This document shows positions 16,481-25,415 of a DNA stretch of 64,000 nucleotides, in pieces. The translations under genes and the position numbers were made by a program. The stretch comes from Rhodospirillaceae bacterium (GTDB taxonomy: Bacteria; Pseudomonadota; Alphaproteobacteria; Rhodospirillales; Rhodospirillaceae). Every line of letters starts with the position of its first letter. Within the stretch, counting starts at the first letter, position 1. The DNA is taken from positions 124,001 through 188,000 of the forward strand of contig NSIP01000002.1 in the NCBI GenBank assembly GCA_002737725.1. Direction: 5' to 3'. Below the pieces are notes generated by a model. It was not told the DNA's origin. It was given only the letters and a program-made list of their open reading frames with translations, and ran no database searches.

Positions 16481-17260
16481 ATGTCCAAGCCCACTGTCTA
16501 CCTTGATCAAGAAGGCTCTGTTGCGACAATTCACCTGAATCGTCCCGACAAGCGCAATGCCTTGTCCATCGTGATGTGGCAGCAATTACTTGACGCTGTG
16601 GCGCAGGCCGACGTTGACCCGTCAGTGAAAGTGGTGATCATCACAGGCGAGGGGCAGGCTTTTGCGGCGGGCGCTGACATCGACGAATTTAAGCAGGTCT
16701 TCACCGACCCCAAGGTCGGGCAGGCGGTGGCTGACATTACGTACCGCTCGCAGATGCGACTGCAACGAAATGCAAAGCCCACCATCGCTAAAATTCGCGG
16801 GTCGTGTATCGGCGGGGGGTGTGGCATCGCCTTGTGCTGCGACATGCGATTTGCCGACGACTCTGCCAAGCTTGGCATCACGCCCGGCAAGCTAGGCCTG
16901 ATCTATACCCTGGCCGATACGAAGCGGCTGGTGGATGTGGTTGGCCCTGCAAAAGCCAAGGATATTCTTTATACCGGACGCATTCTGGGGGCCGAGGAAG
17001 CGCTGAGCATTGGATTGATTGATCGGTTAGTCGCGCCTGGCGATCTGGACAAAGCGGTGGTGGACTATGCCGCCGAGATTTGTGCGGCCTCGCAGTTCTC
17101 CGCGCGCGGCACCAAACAGATCATTCAGCAGATTCTTGATGGGGCCAGCGATGATACCCCCGCCACCCGCCGATTGTTCATCGATGCGTTTGCTGGCCCT
17201 GACTTCAAGGAAGGTTTTGCAGCGTTCGCTGAAAAGCGAAAACCGAAGTTTACGGCGTGA
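16481..17260 (+). CDS. Enoyl-CoA hydratase/isomerase (crotonase) family protein
   Basis: The 259 aa crotonase-fold protein has the oxyanion-hole motifs GQAFAAGADIDEF (58-70) and GSCIGGGCGIALCCD (107-121), which bind and polarise an acyl-CoA thioester. The two acid-base glutamates of classical hydratases are not conserved: by alignment Pro135 and Asp157 occupy those places. Simple hydratase activity is therefore doubtful; other crotonase reactions such as isomerisation, hydrolysis or decarboxylation are possible. It follows the OsmC gene by 11 bp and precedes the TfoX-like gene. Confidence 0.88.
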   Translation: MSKPTVYLDQEGSVATIHLNRPDKRNALSIVMWQQLLDAVAQADVDPSVKVVIITGEGQAFAAGADIDEFKQVFTDPKVGQAVADITYRSQMRLQRNAKPTIAKIRGSCIGGGCGIALCCDMRFADDSAKLGITPGKLGLIYTLADTKRLVDVVGPAKAKDILYTGRILGAEEALSIGLIDRLVAPGDLDKAVVDYAAEICAASQFSARGTKQIIQQILDGASDDTPATRRLFIDAFAGPDFKEGFAAFAEKRKPKFTA

Positions 17261-17283
17261 ACAACTTCGCGTAATTTCTAGCC

Positions 17284-17667
17284 ATGCTCGATGCATCCTT
17301 TAAAGATTATGTGATCGACCAGCTCCGCGATGTCGGCGGGGCAGGGGCACGCGCCATGTTCGGCGGCTTTGGCATCTATAAGGGCGGCGTCATGTTTGGC
17401 TTGATTGCCGATGACGAGTTGTATTTTAAAGTCGATGACAGCAACCGACCCGACTTCGAGGCCCGTAAATCAAAACCGTTTGTCTATGAGGGCAAGGGCA
17501 AGCCCATCGCTATGTCCTATTGGCGTGTCCCCGATGATGTTTTGGAAGATACGGACCAGTTGAGGGCCTGGGCCCTGAAGGCCCATGAGGTTGCGTTTAA
17601 GAAGCGCACAACGCCCGCGGCCCAGCCGCGCCGTCGTTTCCGCGCGACCACCCGCGCCCGGCGCTAG
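17284..17667 (+). CDS. TfoX N-terminal domain protein
   Basis: The 127 aa protein matches the TfoX N-terminal domain: DQLRDVGGAGARAMFGGFGI (12-31), VMFGLIADDELYFKVDD and MSYWRVPDDVLED. In Haemophilus and Vibrio TfoX (Sxy) activates competence genes, but stand-alone N-domain proteins in other bacteria have unproven roles. There is no C-terminal TfoX domain; instead there is a basic tail (QPRRRFRATTRARR) that could bind nucleic acid. It ends with TAG. Confidence 0.85.
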   Translation: MLDASFKDYVIDQLRDVGGAGARAMFGGFGIYKGGVMFGLIADDELYFKVDDSNRPDFEARKSKPFVYEGKGKPIAMSYWRVPDDVLEDTDQLRAWALKAHEVAFKKRTTPAAQPRRRFRATTRARR

Positions 17668-17804
17668 TCGCTATCCGTTCCAGTGGTTCACCGCACGACC
17701 GATGTGATCGCCTCAGCCATCGACGCGCTGAAAACAATCGCTAAGCATGCAATTCTGGTGAATATCCGCATTGGTCCCTCCGCAGGGTGGTTGCGAGCGA
17801 ACAG
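17668..17804. other. Convergent intergenic segment, nothing recognised
   Basis: The 137 bp between the TfoX-like gene and the end of the TRAP receptor gene show no clear hairpin, repeat or reading frame of note. Confidence 0.4.
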
Positions 17805-18815
17805 TTACTTGATCTTCTGCGCAGCGTAGGCTTTTTTACCCTCTTGGGCGATATCCCATATGCGTTGTGCGTCGCCACCAATCTTATCAATCAGCTGCTT
17901 GGTCACGTTGCTCGTGGCCTGTCGCCATAGGGCGCGTTGTTCGGGCGTAATGGTGTGCACGGTAAACCCACGCTCTTTGGCTTGAGTCAAATCACCGGCG
18001 ACCTCGTCCCGGGTCCATTGCCGCGATGTTGCCATGGGAATCCACGACTCAGTCATCACCTTTCGTTCCTCGGCGGGCAGGCCCTCGACCCAACTTTTTT
18101 TCATCACAATAACAGACGTAGCAAAGTTGTGATCGGTCATCGTAATGTGCCGGGCGTCGTTAAGAATACCGGTGCGGACATACATCACCGCGCCGGTTTC
18201 GCCCGCTTCAATCAGACCCGTTTGTAACGAAGACACGATATCGGTGAATGCCATGGGAATGACATCGGCCTTCAATGCTTGCGCAAATAATTGTGCAGCG
18301 TCGCTTGACGCCACGCGAAACCGCCGTCCCTTGGCATCTTCTGGCACGATGATTGGTGTTTTTGACCAGACTTGGCCAAAGCCGATTTCGTCCCAGTTCA
18401 TAAAATAGATATCTTTGGCAGCGAACAGTTTGCTATAAGCCGGGAACAAATAGTTATCCATGACGAAGTCTGCTTCGGCGTAATCGTCGAACAAGTAAGG
18501 CGCATACAGCAGCGCCAGCTCGGGAACGGTGGTGCTGGCTACAGCGCCCGACCAGTTAGACACCTGCACGCGGCCCCGGCGGATGCCGGCAACCAAGTTC
18601 TCTTCGCCACCCAACTCGCCATAAACAAGCAACTTCATCGTGATCTTGCCGCCAGACGTTTTTTCAACGACGTCGCGATAGGTTTGCCACTTCTGGTCGC
18701 CACGACTATTACGAAAGCCTGTGCCGCCTGCGGTCACTTCCAAAGCGTGCGTCATATCTGCTGCGCCAAAAATCAGCGCTACCGCCATCAACAAACCGCG
18801 AACAATCATTGTCAT
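17805..18815 (-). CDS. dctP: TRAP transporter solute receptor, DctP family
   Basis: A 336 aa secreted binding protein (signal peptide 1 to about 25, ending MTHA). Family marks are YGELGGEENLVAGIRRG, YAPYLFDDYAEADFVMDN, GRRFRVASSDAA with the ligand arginine, and TDIVSSLQTGLIEAGE. As at 1640-2671 there is no permease beside it. It lies 19 bp downstream of the VOC gene on the same strand, so the pair may be co-expressed and its ligand related to the VOC substrate. Confidence 0.93.
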   Translation of the reverse strand: MTMIVRGLLMAVALIFGAADMTHALEVTAGGTGFRNSRGDQKWQTYRDVVEKTSGGKITMKLLVYGELGGEENLVAGIRRGRVQVSNWSGAVASTTVPELALLYAPYLFDDYAEADFVMDNYLFPAYSKLFAAKDIYFMNWDEIGFGQVWSKTPIIVPEDAKGRRFRVASSDAAQLFAQALKADVIPMAFTDIVSSLQTGLIEAGETGAVMYVRTGILNDARHITMTDHNFATSVIVMKKSWVEGLPAEERKVMTESWIPMATSRQWTRDEVAGDLTQAKERGFTVHTITPEQRALWRQATSNVTKQLIDKIGGDAQRIWDIAQEGKKAYAAQKIK

Positions 18816-18834
18816 GCCTTTACTGTTAAGTTAC

Positions 18835-19872
18835 TCAGGCTTGCAAAGCCACCCAAGCATAGCCGTCGGGGGCTGTGAACGAAAAGGCCGCTGTGCCAAA
18901 TTCGTCGGGTCGAATTTCAGTAATGTCTGTGGCTCCGCCATGTTTTCGGTAGTTTGCAACATCTGAGTGCGCGGCCTGAAGATCGCGCAGGCGCACCGTA
19001 TACATGCAGTAACCCAAATGCCCAGGGCGTGAATGTGGCCGCAAGTCAGTCTGTGAGCGCGCGTTTTGAATTAGGAATGCGCGTAGTCGCCCGGGCAATT
19101 GGGTATCAAGCGTATCGCCACTCTCGGGGTCCTCGAAGTCGCATTCGGTGAAATGTTCGCCTGGAGTGAGGTCAAAGTATTCCGATGGCGTGTAACCGAG
19201 CTCATATTCGACATGCACTTTTTTGCCCACCCTGAACCCCAGAACCGCTGAATAAAAATCGAAGATGCCAAAGTCTTCGCCCGCAACCACAAGACCCATA
19301 TGGCAACCCTCGCTGGTGCGAAGCAACGACTCGGTCGCAAGCGTGCCATAGCGCGTCATGGACACGCAAAACCGCTGCATCGCCACCACGCGGGCTTCGG
19401 GGAACGTCATCTGAAAGTTGTGCGAGGCGCGAATCGGTGCTGCAAAAGGCCGTTGCTCATAACCCCGCGATGGCGAACGCACATTGATCAGCGGGCCTTT
19501 TAGTTGAATGTCCTGGCCCTGTTGCCGCGCGGTTTCGGCATGGTTGAAAACATTCATTACATCGTCCGTGCGATGCACCGACCATCGCGACCCGGTACAC
19601 CGAAGCGGAGCGTGCCCCAATCCAGGGCCCTGTGGGTTTTGCCACGCCAAGAGCCGAATCAAACCACCTGTCGCCGACTGATGGGCCAGTCGGACGCTGG
19701 TGAGATTCCCTGCGACACCATAAAGTTGATGGGCTTGGTCAGATGACAAGCTGCCGTGTGGCCCAGGTGCATAGCCAAAGGCCTGCCAGAAGGAGATTGC
19801 AGCCTCGAGATCGCTCACGCCAACCCCAATTTCGTAAAGACCTCCCACCAAACTCGACTTAGCGCTGGCCAT
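18835..19872 (-). CDS. Two-domain VOC protein
   Basis: The 345 aa protein has two VOC modules. Module 1 begins GGLYEIGVGVSDLEAAISFW and module 2 has FGIFDFYSAVLGFRVGKKVH with EHFTECDFEDPESG. The last strand is AAFSFTAPDGYAWVALQA. The order matches extradiol-dioxygenase-like and glyoxalase-like proteins, but metal ligands are uncertain. It is upstream of a TRAP receptor gene and divergent from the kinase gene at 19965. Confidence 0.82.
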   Translation of the reverse strand: MASAKSSLVGGLYEIGVGVSDLEAAISFWQAFGYAPGPHGSLSSDQAHQLYGVAGNLTSVRLAHQSATGGLIRLLAWQNPQGPGLGHAPLRCTGSRWSVHRTDDVMNVFNHAETARQQGQDIQLKGPLINVRSPSRGYEQRPFAAPIRASHNFQMTFPEARVVAMQRFCVSMTRYGTLATESLLRTSEGCHMGLVVAGEDFGIFDFYSAVLGFRVGKKVHVEYELGYTPSEYFDLTPGEHFTECDFEDPESGDTLDTQLPGRLRAFLIQNARSQTDLRPHSRPGHLGYCMYTVRLRDLQAAHSDVANYRKHGGATDITEIRPDEFGTAAFSFTAPDGYAWVALQA

Positions 19873-19964
19873 TTTTTAAAGCCCCGGTTAAACGACAAGT
19901 CGTATTTCACAGTCCTGGCACCCCAAACGCAAGGCTTGTCTTTCTGGGGGCAGGTGGAGATTGG

Positions 19965-20945
19965 TTGGTTGTGACATTTCCGGTTCTTCAATCCGTTTTA
20001 GATGCCGACGCGCTCGCCACTGAGCTTGCACGCCGTTATGCGCTGATAGGCGTCGTGCGCTGTCGACTCATTAGTCGGGGTATGAACGACATCTATGAGG
20101 TGAGAAACGGCACACAACGCTATGCGCTCAAAGCCGCGCGTGCTGGAAAATGCACCGACGCTGAATACGGCTATGAGCAGGATCTTGTCCTGCATCTTGC
20201 TCGCGCGGGGTTTGTCGTTCCAGCGCCTGTGCCGCTCAAGGATGGGACCTCGTTCTTCACGCTCGATGCACCCGAGGGCCCTCGCCAGGTTGTTTTGATG
20301 CGCTGGCTCGATGGTGTGCCATGTACCAAGAACATGACGATTGATGATGCGCGCCGTCTGGGTGTCTTCCTGGCGCGCCTTCACGAAGCCTCCGACAAAT
20401 TTAATCATCCTGTTGCGCGCTCGCCGAATGGCGAAGCTAAAATTTGCGAACGGTTACCCATACTGCTTGAGATGGTGGGTGATGACCGCGACATGATCTC
20501 ATTCCTGCAACGCGCGGCTGCGGCTACTTATGCGCGCATCGAAGCACTCGATCATCGCATTTTGCCGCGCGGTACCACGCACGGCGATTTTCAATACGCC
20601 AACATCATGACCCAAGCTGATGGTGGTTTGGCCGTATTCGATTTCAGCGATTGCGGCGAAGACTTTATCGCGCGCGATTTGGCTACGTTCTTCTGGCGCG
20701 CAGATTTCGATGGCGTGGGCGAAAAACTCAACGGGCCGTTCGTCGCGGGGTACGAATCACGCCGACCGTTAGGCCCTGTCGAGCGAGCAGCATTGCCGTT
20801 GTTTCGCGCCTCACGCCATTTGCTGATCACAGCCAGCTTCGCGCACTATGTGAACCGCATCGGGCCCATTCCTGGCTTCGATGGCAGCCTGCGGTATTAT
20901 CTTAGCATGATCCGCCTGCATTGCGCCCAGGCGGGCTTGGCTTAG
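19965..20945 (+). CDS. Aminoglycoside phosphotransferase / homoserine kinase-like kinase
   Basis: The 326 aa protein has the eukaryotic-kinase-like fold of small-molecule kinases: NDIYEVRNGTQRYALKAARA with the ATP-binding lysine, the hinge VVLMRWLDGVPC, the catalytic loop HGDFQYANIM (His-Gly-Asp and Asn), and the metal-binding VFDFSDCGEDF. It resembles phosphotransferase enzymes acting on small molecules such as homoserine, choline or antibiotics; the acceptor cannot be told. The start is TTG at 19965 or GTG at 19971; a GGTGGAG at 19953-19959 could serve either. Confidence 0.85.
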   Translation: MVVTFPVLQSVLDADALATELARRYALIGVVRCRLISRGMNDIYEVRNGTQRYALKAARAGKCTDAEYGYEQDLVLHLARAGFVVPAPVPLKDGTSFFTLDAPEGPRQVVLMRWLDGVPCTKNMTIDDARRLGVFLARLHEASDKFNHPVARSPNGEAKICERLPILLEMVGDDRDMISFLQRAAAATYARIEALDHRILPRGTTHGDFQYANIMTQADGGLAVFDFSDCGEDFIARDLATFFWRADFDGVGEKLNGPFVAGYESRRPLGPVERAALPLFRASRHLLITASFAHYVNRIGPIPGFDGSLRYYLSMIRLHCAQAGLA

Positions 20946-21000
20946 GAGCATTTCCCCGACAAGTGAACCGGTTGGCGTGGGATATGCGACCAGCAAAAAT
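20946..21000 (+). repeat. Intergenic element resembling a rhizobial dispersed repeat
   Basis: Between two convergent stops lies GAGCATTTCC, then AAGTGAACCGGTTGGCGTG and an A-rich end. From memory this matches the layout of a short repeat common in Rhizobiales intergenic regions (GAGCATTTTCGAG, GTGGATACCGGTTCGCGTG, AAAAC). It begins directly after a TAG stop codon. Only one copy is seen here and the match is from recollection, so it needs a search. Confidence 0.45.
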
Positions 21001-21737
21001 TAAAGCTGATCGCTCAGCTCAACCAGCTCATAGGCAGTCATCATATAGCCGCCAACAGTGCCTTTCAAAAACGTATAGTTGCCGTCGGCTGTAACCCACA
21101 CGTCGTAGATCGGATGCTCCACTGGTAGCCCATGCACTTCACCGAAGCAAAAGTGCAAGGCATCGAATTTACCAGCTTTCACGATCACTTTTTCGCGGGC
21201 GACCAGTGAGATCGTCGCTGAGGCCAAAGCAATACTTGGGCCCGTGGCACCGCGATGATCGGTTGATGACACCACGAAGCGGGGCAAGGTTTGCGTTTGA
21301 GGTCCGTTGAGATCGAACAACTTCACGCACCACCCGTCATTGGCGATGGCATGACCACCAAACATTAGCGTGGGCCCACTCAGGGGCCAGCGCTGACTCA
21401 AGCGGCCTTCGACGGACGTGAATGTTTCGCATTCGGCTTCGGTCTCGGTGAATCGGAACCAGCCTGTCCCGCACAATTTGTCGCCCACACTGATGCGGAT
21501 AAAGGCGTCGGTGGGGCGCCAGTGTGGGTCGAGGCTCAGTTGCTCGAACCGCAACACGCTGGGCCGGTCGTCGATTTCGGCATGGGCCATCAGCGAACGA
21601 CGACCATCGTTATGCACCACAACCGTGAACACCTCGCGGCCGCGTTCCTGGCCCAAGCGGTCGGGCTTGTTGGATGTATACGCAATGCGCCCACGGATGA
21701 TCTTGTGATCGCGTTGAATGTGGTCGGGCAGGGTCAT
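21000..21737 (-). CDS. Conserved protein of unknown function, tandem paralogue A
   Basis: The 245 aa protein is clearly homologous over its full length to the 255 aa product at 21748-22515, only 10 bp upstream. Shared landmarks are HIQRDHKIIRGRIAYTSNKP, the DDRPSVLR segment, AECETFTSVEGRLSQRW, SSTDHRGATGP and the end VWVTADGNYTFLKGTVGGYM. No signal peptide or membrane helix is visible. The C-terminal strands look like a beta-barrel ligand-binding fold, possibly DUF3108-like, but I do not recognise the family. The pair probably arose by tandem duplication and is co-transcribed. Confidence 0.75.
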   Translation of the reverse strand: MTLPDHIQRDHKIIRGRIAYTSNKPDRLGQERGREVFTVVVHNDGRRSLMAHAEIDDRPSVLRFEQLSLDPHWRPTDAFIRISVGDKLCGTGWFRFTETEAECETFTSVEGRLSQRWPLSGPTLMFGGHAIANDGWCVKLFDLNGPQTQTLPRFVVSSTDHRGATGPSIALASATISLVAREKVIVKAGKFDALHFCFGEVHGLPVEHPIYDVWVTADGNYTFLKGTVGGYMMTAYELVELSDQL

Positions 21738-21747
21738 CGATGCCGAC

Positions 21748-22515
21748 TCAAACTTTTGGCGGGGTTACATCTTTGAAATCGATCAGTTCGTAATACGTTT
21801 GCATGTACCCAGCGACGCCGCCCTTGAGGAACGTGAACTCCCCGTCAGCCGTTGTCCAAATTTCATAGGGGGGGTGTTCAGTGAGCAGTTCTTTGGTGCC
21901 CGGGAATTGGAAGTGATAGGCATCAAAAGTACCGGCCTTCACCGTCACCTTTTCTTTTCCTACGTAACCCAACTGCATCGAGATAGCATAGAAGAGGGGG
22001 CCCGTTGCGCCGCGATGATCGGGCGAAGACAGTAAAATCTGGCCGATGTTTTGAATGCCGCCTTTGGCAATGTCGTAGTGTTTGAAGTGCCAGCTATCGC
22101 AAGCGATGGCGTGGTTCTGGAAGGTTTTGAGCGGCGCTTTCAACGCATACCTTTGCGATACGCGACCTTCAGTGGCGGTAAATGTCTCGCATTCGGCATA
22201 GGTATCGTAGAATTTCATCCAGCCTGTGCCCATGAATTTGTCCCCCACCGTCAGGCGCATCATGCAGTCGAGTGGCATCCAATCTTTATCAAGCGCGTAA
22301 ATGGCATCGCGGTGAACGCTGGGCCTGTCGTCAATTTCTGTATGGACTGTGATGGTGCGTGAGCCATCGCCATGGACGACCAGCGTATACATTTCACGGC
22401 CACGCTCTTGGCCTTTGCGCTCGGGCTTGTGCGAGATGTACGAGATCACGCCGGTATAAACCTTGTGATCGCGTTGCATAATGGATTGGCCTGCGGCCGG
22501 TGCGGCGGTGCTCAT
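21748..22515 (-). CDS. Conserved protein of unknown function, tandem paralogue B
   Basis: The 255 aa protein is the upstream copy of the duplicated pair. It has the same motifs as its neighbour: IMQRDHKVYTGVISYISHKP, then KGQERGREMYTLVVHGDGS, YAECETFTATEGRVSQRYA, SSPDHRGATGP and TADGEFTFLKGGVAGYMQTY. A strict share of aromatic and acidic residues suggests an enclosed ligand pocket. Its role is unknown; it may be tied to the amidase/CoA-ligase set just upstream, about 90 bp away on the same strand. Confidence 0.75.
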   Translation of the reverse strand: MSTAAPAAGQSIMQRDHKVYTGVISYISHKPERKGQERGREMYTLVVHGDGSRTITVHTEIDDRPSVHRDAIYALDKDWMPLDCMMRLTVGDKFMGTGWMKFYDTYAECETFTATEGRVSQRYALKAPLKTFQNHAIACDSWHFKHYDIAKGGIQNIGQILLSSPDHRGATGPLFYAISMQLGYVGKEKVTVKAGTFDAYHFQFPGTKELLTEHPPYEIWTTADGEFTFLKGGVAGYMQTYYELIDFKDVTPPKV

Positions 22516-22604
22516 CGTTTATCTCCTACTATTCGTCTTTTTGATATTTTTTGATTTGTCAGGGCGCATCATAAGTACTGGCGCGATAGAGGCAACGGCC
22601 ACCA

Positions 22605-24017
22605 TTACCTCATGACGGGCTGTAAAGCATGATTTGTCGTACTCTCGTAAGCTGCTGCAATATTCAGCGCTGTGGCGTCGGCCCAAGGCCGCGCCATGAT
22701 CTGCAAGCCCATCGGCAATGTGTCATTCGTCAGCCCCATGGGCACGGACACGGCTGGCGCTCCGACGTAATTAGCAAAGGCTGTGAAGGCTGTCAGCGTT
22801 TTGGGCATCGTTTCTTTGAAACCGAAGGCGGGGCAGGGCGTCGTGGGGGTTGCGAGTGCGTCAACTTCGGCAAACAAAGTGATGGCAATGGGCCGCACGG
22901 ATCGAATCATTTCAAACGCTGCGGCCAGTTTTGGTGCAGTTTGTTGCTGACCGAACGCAATCCCCTCTTGGAATATTTGCGTAAAGCCCAGCGGGTTTTG
23001 CTCCAGAGCTTTGGCATAAAACACCGCTAAGTCTGCTTCAATCACCAGCATGGCTTTCGGGCGAATGGCGTTGTGCTGATAACCTGCGAGCGCAACGTCG
23101 ATGATGGTTGCTCCCAACGCCGCTAATTGCGTTAGCGCTCGCTCATATGCAGAGGTGATGTCCGGGTGAACGGTATCGGCAGCAAATGCATTCAAATCGC
23201 GCAACCTTCCGATCCGCAAACCACGCAGCGATGGTGGTGTGTGAAATGATGCTTGGGCGTGCTGCGGAACAACACGGCTGAAAGAATCAGCAGCATCGGG
23301 TCCGGCCAAGACCTCGAGCAATAATCCTAAATCCGCAACTGAACGCGCCATGGGCCCGACGTGATCAAGCGTCCAAGATAAGGGGACGACGCCGTGCGTA
23401 CTCACCAGTCCCTGTGTTGGCTTCAAGCCAGCGATGCCGCAGAAAGAAGCGGGAATGCGGATTGAGCCCAGCGTGTCTGTGCCGAGCGCGCCTGCGCACA
23501 ATCCGGCCGCCAACGCAGCGCCCGACCCGCCCGACGATCCGCCCGGCGTGAAGCCAACGCGGTGCGGATTGTGACAAAACCCATAGGCCTCGTTCGCGGT
23601 TGTCGCGCCGTGTGCCGCTTCGTGCATGTTGAGCTTGCCGAGTATGACCGCGCCCGCAGACCTGAGTTTTGTGATGATTGTTGCATCTCTTACGGCCACG
23701 ACGTTACGTCGGGCTTCAATTCCGGCTGTGGTCGCGACGCCTGCAACGTCGATGTTGTCTTTGATTGCAATCGGGATGCCATCGAGCGCCCCGCGCTCAA
23801 GGCCGGAGCGACGACGCTGATCTGCGGCATCGGCAGCGGCTAGCGCCTGTTCGGTCAGAACAGTCAAGTATACATTGAGCTTAGGGTTATGTTGCGCGAT
23901 GCGCTGCAGATAAAGTCCGGTCAATCCGCGCGAGGTGATAGAACCCGATGACAACAGCTTGCCCAGGCTTGCGATGCTTTGGAACGCCAGCTCGGCTGTG
24001 TGCGTGTCCGCGTTCAT
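22605..24017 (-). CDS. Amidase (amidase-signature family)
   Basis: The 470 aa serine amidase has the Ser-cisSer-Lys triad context: the lysine in GIPIAIKDNIDVAG, the cis-serine in the signature TPGGSSGGSGAALAAG, and the nucleophile in TDTLGSIRIPASFCG. Members hydrolyse amides in the cytoplasm; relatives include GatA, indoleacetamide hydrolase and AtzF. No GatB or GatC lies near, so a catabolic amide is more likely than tRNA amidation. The gene overlaps the CoA ligase by ATGA at 24014-24017, suggesting that the freed acid is passed to CoA activation; that link is inferred. Confidence 0.92.
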   Translation of the reverse strand: MNADTHTAELAFQSIASLGKLLSSGSITSRGLTGLYLQRIAQHNPKLNVYLTVLTEQALAAADAADQRRRSGLERGALDGIPIAIKDNIDVAGVATTAGIEARRNVVAVRDATIITKLRSAGAVILGKLNMHEAAHGATTANEAYGFCHNPHRVGFTPGGSSGGSGAALAAGLCAGALGTDTLGSIRIPASFCGIAGLKPTQGLVSTHGVVPLSWTLDHVGPMARSVADLGLLLEVLAGPDAADSFSRVVPQHAQASFHTPPSLRGLRIGRLRDLNAFAADTVHPDITSAYERALTQLAALGATIIDVALAGYQHNAIRPKAMLVIEADLAVFYAKALEQNPLGFTQIFQEGIAFGQQQTAPKLAAAFEMIRSVRPIAITLFAEVDALATPTTPCPAFGFKETMPKTLTAFTAFANYVGAPAVSVPMGLTNDTLPMGLQIMARPWADATALNIAAAYESTTNHALQPVMR

Positions 24018-25414
24018 GCTTTTTTGAAACGCTCGTCTAAAAGTCGTTTGGGTTTCTGGCGCTTGTCCACTTCCGTTAAATCCGCCAGCGCGCCGGGCTG
24101 ATGCAACTCGACATTCATTTCAACGCCGATCCGGGTTTTGAGCAAGGTCTGAAATACGCGCCTCAACTCTTCGCTGGGCGAGGCGTCAACCTCGATCTTA
24201 ACCGTCATTTCATCACGGCCCGTTGAATCGCGCATCGCGTGGCAAAAGAACTCGCCTTTGAATTCCGGGCGCGCATTCAAAACGCCGCCGATGCCATGCG
24301 GGAAAACGTTAATACCGCGCAGTTTCACCATATTATCAGAGCGTCCGAAAATGCCCTGCAGGCGCTTGAAATTCAACACCGTTCCCGCGTTGTCGGCATA
24401 AAACGCTGACACGTCATGGGTGTTGAAGCGGATCATGGGGTAAATGTCGTCTTTAAAGAGTACCGTAGTTACGATGTCGCCGGACTCGCCATCCTTCACA
24501 GACTTGCCGGTATCAACGTCGAGGATTTCCACGTAGTGGGCATCTTCCCACACATACATTCCGTTGTGATCGGGGCCTTCGCTGGAAATGATACCGGTGT
24601 CGCCCACGCCATACCAATCAAAGCATTCAGCGCCCCCCCACATCTCGGAGATTTCTTTGATGTTTTCGCGACCGAAGTGACCCGAGATCATGCGTATTTT
24701 GATGTCACGGCCTGGCACTAAGCCTTCTTCGCGCGCCACTTGGGCCAAGCGCTTCACGTAATCGATGAAGCCAACAATCACTGTGGTCCCGAATCGCTTC
24801 ATCAGTTGAACCTGCTGGACTGAGCGGGTTTCGACGCCGGTTCCAGCAGATATAAACACAGCGTTGGTAAAATGCAGAACAGCCTCGCGCATATAATGCC
24901 CAGCGTTGACCATGCCATGCCCATAGACTGAATGGACGACGTCCGCGCCGGTCATGCCTTGCCAAATGTAGGCGCGTGCGACCAGCAAATTTTGGATCTC
25001 GCGTGTCTTCGGCCCAAACAGCAGAACTTGTGGCGTGCCCGTCGTGCCCGATGTGGTGTGCATCACTACGGGGGCGTGATCGGGGTCGGCGAAGTCGAGC
25101 CCGCCAAAATCACCGAAGGGTGGTTTTTCGCCTAGGCTGTCCATGACGTCGGACTTCGAGAACACGGGCAGTTTCTCGATGTCATCAAGCGAAGTGATGT
25201 CGCCGGGCTTAGCACCCGCGTTGCCCCATAACCGCTGATAGAATGGAATCTGCCACGCGCGCCGCACGCAATTCATGAACAAGAGGTTTTGCTGAGCTTT
25301 AAGTTCATCGCGACTGATTTTGGAGAATCGCGCCACAAAGTCCTCACCGATCGGGTGATCTGTCAGCATTTGGTTCAAATCAAGCGCTGCGAAATAGGGT
25401 GGGATCTTCGGCAT
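24014..25414 (-). CDS. Phenylacetate-CoA ligase (PaaK)-like acyl-CoA ligase
   Basis: The ATG at 25414 (MPKIPPYFAALDLNQ), one base after the stop of the dehydrogenase gene, is taken as start (466 aa); a TTG at 25438 is an alternative. The adenylate-forming core has the P-loop HTTSGTTGTPQVLLFGP and the adenosine site DWYGVGDTGIISSEGPDHNG; the hinge and C-terminal lid follow (FGRSDNMVKLRGINVFP). Family members activate aryl or aryl-acetic acids with ATP and CoA. The tight linkage to amidase and acyl-CoA dehydrogenase genes suggests an acid released from an amide, activated, then oxidised. Confidence 0.9.
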   Translation of the reverse strand: MPKIPPYFAALDLNQMLTDHPIGEDFVARFSKISRDELKAQQNLLFMNCVRRAWQIPFYQRLWGNAGAKPGDITSLDDIEKLPVFSKSDVMDSLGEKPPFGDFGGLDFADPDHAPVVMHTTSGTTGTPQVLLFGPKTREIQNLLVARAYIWQGMTGADVVHSVYGHGMVNAGHYMREAVLHFTNAVFISAGTGVETRSVQQVQLMKRFGTTVIVGFIDYVKRLAQVAREEGLVPGRDIKIRMISGHFGRENIKEISEMWGGAECFDWYGVGDTGIISSEGPDHNGMYVWEDAHYVEILDVDTGKSVKDGESGDIVTTVLFKDDIYPMIRFNTHDVSAFYADNAGTVLNFKRLQGIFGRSDNMVKLRGINVFPHGIGGVLNARPEFKGEFFCHAMRDSTGRDEMTVKIEVDASPSEELRRVFQTLLKTRIGVEMNVELHQPGALADLTEVDKRQKPKRLLDERFKKA

Positions 25415-25415
25415 T

